Of a DNA stretch of 9,089 nucleotides, positions 6,970-9,089 are shown piece by piece. The notes under the pieces were generated by a model. That model worked only from the letters and a program-made list of their open reading frames with translations. It made no database searches and had not been told where the DNA came from. Made by a program: the position numbers and the translations under genes. Numbering within the stretch: position 1 is the first letter of the stretch; each line of letters opens with the position of its first letter. This DNA is from Dehalococcoidia bacterium (lineage in GTDB: Bacteria; Chloroflexota; Dehalococcoidia; Dehalococcoidales; UBA1222): the NCBI GenBank assembly GCA_009786345.1, contig WQTJ01000105.1, positions 1 to 9,089 of the forward strand, read 5' to 3'.

Positions 6970-7146
6970 ATTAACCGTTTCCTTGTTTTGAATTAACTGC
7001 GGTTACTTATACTATTCGTAAGATTACCGGAAAATCTGACAAGCCAAAAACAGCATAGCTTGCACAAAATAGCATCATGATAGTCTTGTAGTATAAAATG
7101 ATACCATGATGATGCTTCCAAAAGAGTGCGCTGGAGGATATTTTTG
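6970..7146. promoter_or_regulatory. divergent intergenic region between the sigma gene and rnhA
   Basis: This 177-nt gap must hold promoters for both directions. On the minus strand the best -10 is TATAAG (7006-7011), but no good -35 lies at 17 nt (TTTTCC). TTGTCA (7037-7042) is too far away at 25 nt. The operon may therefore use its own ECF promoter, which I cannot define. An inverted repeat TAACCG/CGGTTA (6972-6977 and 7000-7005) flanks the Shine-Dalgarno of the sigma gene and could hide it in a weak hairpin. On the plus strand a TATAAA lies at 7092-7097, described separately. Confidence 0.4.
7072..7115 (+). promoter_or_regulatory. candidate rnhA -10 within an imperfect inverted repeat
   Basis: TATAAA (7092-7097, five of six to the -10 consensus) lies about 50 nt ahead of the rnhA ATG. 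It sits between GCATCAT (7072-7078) and ATGATGC (7109-7115). Pairing continues inward with interruptions (A7080-T7107, T7081-A7106, G7083-C7104, T7084-A7103). No convincing -35 is present at 16-18 nt. The symmetry could be an operator or simply a leader hairpin. Confidence 0.3.
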
Positions 7147-7632
7147 ATGACCATACCCAACGTAGTTATATATACGGATGGCGCCTGCTTGGGCAATCCC
7201 GGTCCGGGCGGCTACGGTACCATAGTAGAAATAAATGGTACACGCACTGAAAAATGCAGTGGCTTTCGTCTTACTACCAATAACCGTATGGAGATCATAG
7301 CTGCAATACGCGGGCTGGAATTTTTGAAAGAGCGTAGCAATGTTATTATTTTCAGTGATTCGCAATACTTGGTGCGTGCTATAACTGAGGGCTGGGCACG
7401 TAAGTGGCAAGCTAACGGATGGATGCGCAACAGCAAAGATAAAGCGCTTAACCCTGATCTGTGGGAGCACCTTTTGACGTTATGTCAAAAACATGACGTG
7501 GAATTTCGTTGGGTGCGAGGCCATAGCAACCATGCCGAGAACGAGCGTTGCGATTACTTAGCCAATGAAGCGGCACAAGGTTCTAACTTGCCTGTGGATG
7601 CTGTCTATGAAGCGCAGATAAGACGGTATTAG
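7147..7632 (+). CDS. rnhA: ribonuclease HI
   Basis: RNase HI cuts the RNA strand of RNA-DNA hybrids in the cytoplasm, removing R-loops and primer remnants, with two metal ions. The 161-residue length is close to the E. coli enzyme. The acidic catalytic residues are all visible: D11 in YTDGACLGNPGPGGYG, E49 in TTNNRMEIIAAIRGLE, D71 in IFSDSQYLV, and D136 in RCDYLANEAA. The mobile-loop histidine H126 is in WVRGHSNHAEN. The basic-protrusion region (WARKWQANGWMRNSKDKALNPDLW, written here only as a reference to residues 83-106) is present. The ATG at 7147 is chosen over an in-frame GTG at 7126 because GGAGGA (7133-7138) lies 8 nt before the ATG and would sit inside the coding sequence otherwise. 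The stop overlaps the convergent fmt stop by interlocked bases (TTAG). It is functionally unrelated to the surface cassette to its left. Confidence 0.97.
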   Translation: MTIPNVVIYTDGACLGNPGPGGYGTIVEINGTRTEKCSGFRLTTNNRMEIIAAIRGLEFLKERSNVIIFSDSQYLVRAITEGWARKWQANGWMRNSKDKALNPDLWEHLLTLCQKHDVEFRWVRGHSNHAENERCDYLANEAAQGSNLPVDAVYEAQIRRY

Positions 7633-8558
7633 CTAGGTAGTATTGCGCCAATAAACGCTCGCTGTCCGTTGAGAAAGTTTGTGGCAGACATGACTTGTTT
7701 GCCCTCTATTTGTAATCGGCGCAATTCCAGTATTCCATGACTGGTGTTTACTCCGCAACCTCTTTCCAAAGGAACAACGCTACCCACTGGGTTGGTGCAT
7801 TCAGTTTCGCGGGGCATAGCTTCTATAATTTTTATTATCCTGCCGTTGAAGCGTGTGAAAGCGCTTGGCCATGGCTGATAAGCACGCACTTGGTGCCATA
7901 TATCCAGTGCTGGAAGGTTCCAGTTGATTTCTCCCGCTTCTTTTGCCATCGGCTTAAAATAAGTAGCTTGCGTTTCATCTTGTGGGTGTTGTGTTATGGT
8001 CCCTTTGGCTAAACGTGGAAGGACATCGACTAGCATTTGCGCTGAGATGAGCGACAGTTTATCGGAAAGTGTACCGGCGGTGTCATCGTCACGTACCAAT
8101 ACGTGGTTTTGAGCGATAATAGGACCTGTATCCAGTCCTTCGTCCATTTGCATGAGGCTTACTCCGCTCCATTTATCGCCGCAGAGTATAGTTGACACTA
8201 TTGGAGCGGCACCGCGATGGCGTGGCAGCAGAGACGGATGAATATTAATGCAACCGTAGCGCGGTAGCCGTAACACTTCTTTTGGTAATATTTGTCCGAA
8301 AGCTACTACTATGACCAGATCTGGTGCCAGTGCTGTCAGTTCAGCTTGGGCCTCAGTCTTTTTTAGACTGCACGGTTGCATTACTTTCAGACCAAACTCC
8401 AACGCAATGCTTTTTACTGCCGAAAAGCTTAATTCCTGACCTCTGCCTGTTGGCTTATCCTGTTTGGTGTACACAGCTGCTAGATCATAATTACTTAGCA
8501 CCAACTGGCGCAGTGCAGGCACGGCAAAAGCGGGCGTTCCCATAAAAACTAGACGCAT
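7629..8558 (-). CDS. fmt: methionyl-tRNA formyltransferase
   Basis: Fmt transfers a formyl group from 10-formyltetrahydrofolate to Met-tRNA(fMet), marking the initiator tRNA for translation start. The 309-residue length is typical. The N-terminal Rossmann-like catalytic domain begins MRLVFMGTPAFAVPALRQL and carries NIHPSLLPRHRGAAPI with N105 and H107, and D143 in MDEGLDTGPI; these are the expected catalytic triad. A tRNA-recognition loop lies near 31-45 (TKQDKPTGRGQELSF). The C-terminal OB-like domain follows from about 205 (WHQVRAYQPWPSAFTRFNGR and onward). The ATG at 8558 has GGAGAG (8563-8568) 4 nt upstream. The gene diverges from dnaA and converges on rnhA with a 4-nt overlap, leaving no room for a separate terminator between them. 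A candidate extended -10 promoter lies close upstream. Confidence 0.97.
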   Translation of the reverse strand: MRLVFMGTPAFAVPALRQLVLSNYDLAAVYTKQDKPTGRGQELSFSAVKSIALEFGLKVMQPCSLKKTEAQAELTALAPDLVIVVAFGQILPKEVLRLPRYGCINIHPSLLPRHRGAAPIVSTILCGDKWSGVSLMQMDEGLDTGPIIAQNHVLVRDDDTAGTLSDKLSLISAQMLVDVLPRLAKGTITQHPQDETQATYFKPMAKEAGEINWNLPALDIWHQVRAYQPWPSAFTRFNGRIIKIIEAMPRETECTNPVGSVVPLERGCGVNTSHGILELRRLQIEGKQVMSATNFLNGQRAFIGAILPS

Positions 8559-8578
8559 TTATCTCTCCTGCTAACGCC

Positions 8579-8607
8579 ATTCTAACACGAACAAAATACT
8601 CCCACAA
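8579..8607 (-). promoter_or_regulatory. candidate extended -10 promoter of fmt
   Basis: Read on the minus strand, TAGAAT (8579-8584, five of six) is preceded by the extended element TGT (8585-8587). A weak -35, TTGTGG (8602-8607), lies 17 nt upstream. The -10 is 20 nt from the fmt ATG, so the leader would be about 14 nt and hold only the Shine-Dalgarno. Confidence 0.5.
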
Positions 8608-8669
8608 GACAAAGCTGAACATAACCGTTGTATCTTGTAAAATTCACAATAATAATGGTTGCTTTATGT

Positions 8670-8709
8670 CGGCTTAGGCGGAATGAGGCCGAAAACAGTC
8701 GAAAAGACT
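8670..8709 (+). other. two adjacent potential RNA hairpins, dnaA leader
   Basis: CGGCTT (8670-8675) pairs with AGGCCG (8686-8691), including one G-U pair, around a 10-nt loop. Directly after it AGTC (8697-8700) pairs with GACT (8706-8709) around GAAAA. These are hand-found and could be chance; the second is only 4 bp. Confidence 0.35.
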
Positions 8710-8722
8710 AGCATGGCGGACA

Positions 8723-8757
8723 TTGGCGGGCTTATTGGGCCCTCAATTTGCCGCCAA
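8723..8757 (+). other. strong stem-loop in the dnaA upstream region
   Basis: TTGGCGG (8723-8729) pairs perfectly with CCGCCAA (8751-8757). An inner helix ATTG (8734-8737) with CAAT (8744-8747) closes the loop GGCCCT. This is the best local secondary structure in the gap. It has no T-run and is too far from either gene to be a terminator. Confidence 0.5.
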
Positions 8758-8825
8758 ACTTGCGACAGAACTCTTGCTGGAATTAAGTGGCCACTGGTAC
8801 CATTACTACGCGTTTTTTATTCCAC

Positions 8826-8851
8826 TGAGTCGGGCTTAACACGCTGGCTCA
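8826..8851 (+). other. potential stem-loop ahead of dnaA
   Basis: TGAGTCGG (8826-8833) pairs over 8 bp with CTGGCTCA (8844-8851), with two G-U pairs and a 10-nt loop. The two G-U pairs mean that it would form better as plus-strand RNA than as a DNA cruciform. Confidence 0.35.
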
Positions 8852-8865
8852 AGTAGTATGCTCAG

Positions 8866-8884
8866 CACACATTTGAATAGTGTG
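8866..8884. repeat. CACAC/GTGTG inverted repeat near dnaA
   Basis: CACAC (8866-8870) and GTGTG (8880-8884) flank a 9-nt AT-rich centre about 50 nt ahead of the dnaA start. The right arm overlaps the weak DnaA-box-like TGTGGCTTA. It could be an operator; evidence is slight. Confidence 0.25.
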
Positions 8885-8913
8885 GCTTACCTTTGTTTGA
8901 TGAGCGTAGCAGT

Positions 8914-8921
8914 AGAGGAAG
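8914..8921 (+). promoter_or_regulatory. ribosome binding site of dnaA, fixes the ATG start
   Basis: AGAGGAAG lies 10 nt before the ATG at 8932. An in-frame TAA at 8926-8928 rules out any upstream start, so this ATG is the true start. Confidence 0.75.
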
Positions 8922-8931
8922 TCCATAACTT

Positions 8932-9089
8932 ATGAATTCAGCAAAAGAAACCTGGGCGGCCGCTCTTGGCGAGCTCCAGTTGCAAGTTAGCAAGCAGAAC
9001 TATCGGACGTGGTTTAAGGATACAGAAGGACTGGCCTACGATGGCGATAGATTCTTGGTTGGTGTTCCTAATACCTTTGTTTCCGAGTA
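8932..9089 (+). CDS. dnaA: chromosomal replication initiator DnaA, N-terminal part (3' end outside window)
   Basis: DnaA binds origin boxes and loads the replicative helicase. Only the first 52 codons are present. They correspond to domain I, the helicase- and regulator-binding part: MNSAKETWAAALGELQLQ, then NYRTWFKDT and FLVGVPNTFVSE. The W-x-x-L and Y-x-T-W pattern and the G-V-P-N-x-F-V end are standard for domain I, and the sequence resembles DnaA of Dehalococcoides relatives as I remember it. The AAA+ domain and DNA-binding domain IV lie beyond the right edge. The ATG at 8932 is fixed by the immediately preceding in-frame stop. It diverges from fmt, and no origin-like DnaA-box cluster is seen upstream. 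Confidence 0.93.
   Translation, partial: MNSAKETWAAALGELQLQVSKQNYRTWFKDTEGLAYDGDRFLVGVPNTFVSE

Larger units (their letters stand above)
8585..8931. other. fmt-dnaA intergenic region, structured, no recognised gene
   Basis: The gap between divergent fmt and dnaA must hold the dnaA promoter and leader. I see no clear promoter for dnaA. TTAACA at 8837-8842 is a fair -35, but TATGCT follows at only 15 nt. Several possible stem-loops lie at 8670-8884 (listed in the next entries). I searched by eye for the DnaA box TTATCCACA on both strands and found no good match; the nearest is TGTGGCTTA at 8881-8889 (7 of 9 to the reverse complement). So nothing here identifies an origin. Two short open frames overlap in the middle and neither is convincing as a gene. 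Confidence 0.6.

Noticed and set aside
7126..7146. Longer rnhA start at GTG 7126 (extra MRWRIFL)
   Set aside because: The Shine-Dalgarno GGAGGA lies inside this extension and is correctly spaced for the ATG at 7147.
8659..8856. 65-codon plus-strand frame from a TTG
   Set aside because: No ribosome binding site, odd composition, and it overlaps the strongest hairpins and another open frame; not convincing as a gene.
8912..8926. GAGGAAGTCC resembling the conserved GAGGAAAGTCC of RNase P RNA, with a GACAGAAC upstream at about 8764
   Set aside because: The order is wrong for RNase P RNA, one A is missing, and the dnaA coding sequence begins only 8 nt later, leaving no room for the rest of the RNA. 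It is the dnaA ribosome binding site.

Overview
The window looks like a chromosomal segment from a bacterium of the Chloroflexota, most likely related to Dehalococcoidia. I infer this from the remembered character of the HisRS, the Obg N-terminus and the DnaA domain I, not from a search. Housekeeping genes (obg, hisS, rnhA, fmt, dnaA) surround a three-gene surface and regulatory cassette whose families I associate mainly with low-GC Gram-positive bacteria.

Layout, left to right. At 1-200 (minus) is the 5' end of obg, running off the left edge. The 201-509 gap between divergent obg and hisS holds a possible 63-codon ORF with a very good ribosome binding site, a weaker overlapping 24-codon ORF on the other strand, and a candidate hisS promoter. 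hisS (510-1766, plus, GTG start) follows. Its 3' part contains a perfect 17-bp inverted repeat inside the coding sequence, and the gene ends in a hairpin plus T-run. Convergent to it is a minus-strand cassette, transcribed right to left: an ECF-type sigma factor (6412-6969, TTG start), a one-pass membrane DUF4179-like anti-sigma protein (5048-6412, joined by a TAATG overlap), and a 1067-residue beta-helix surface protein (1808-5011, 36 nt further on). Its spacing suggests one operon in which the membrane protein restrains the sigma factor and an adhesin-like protein is co-expressed.

The 6970-7146 gap separates the sigma gene from divergent rnhA (7147-7632, plus), which encodes RNase HI with its catalytic residues intact. 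rnhA converges on fmt (7629-8558, minus) with interlocked stop codons. The 8559-8931 gap holds a good extended -10 promoter for fmt and several potential RNA stem-loops before the 5' end of dnaA (8932-9089, plus, running off the right edge). No tRNA, rRNA, CRISPR, insertion sequence or clear replication origin is visible.

How the genes relate: the housekeeping genes act in translation (HisRS charges tRNA-His, Fmt formylates initiator Met-tRNA), ribosome assembly (Obg), RNA-DNA hybrid removal (RNase HI) and replication initiation (DnaA). The cassette is unrelated to them. It looks like an accessory envelope-response and adhesion module inserted at the hisS-rnhA interval.
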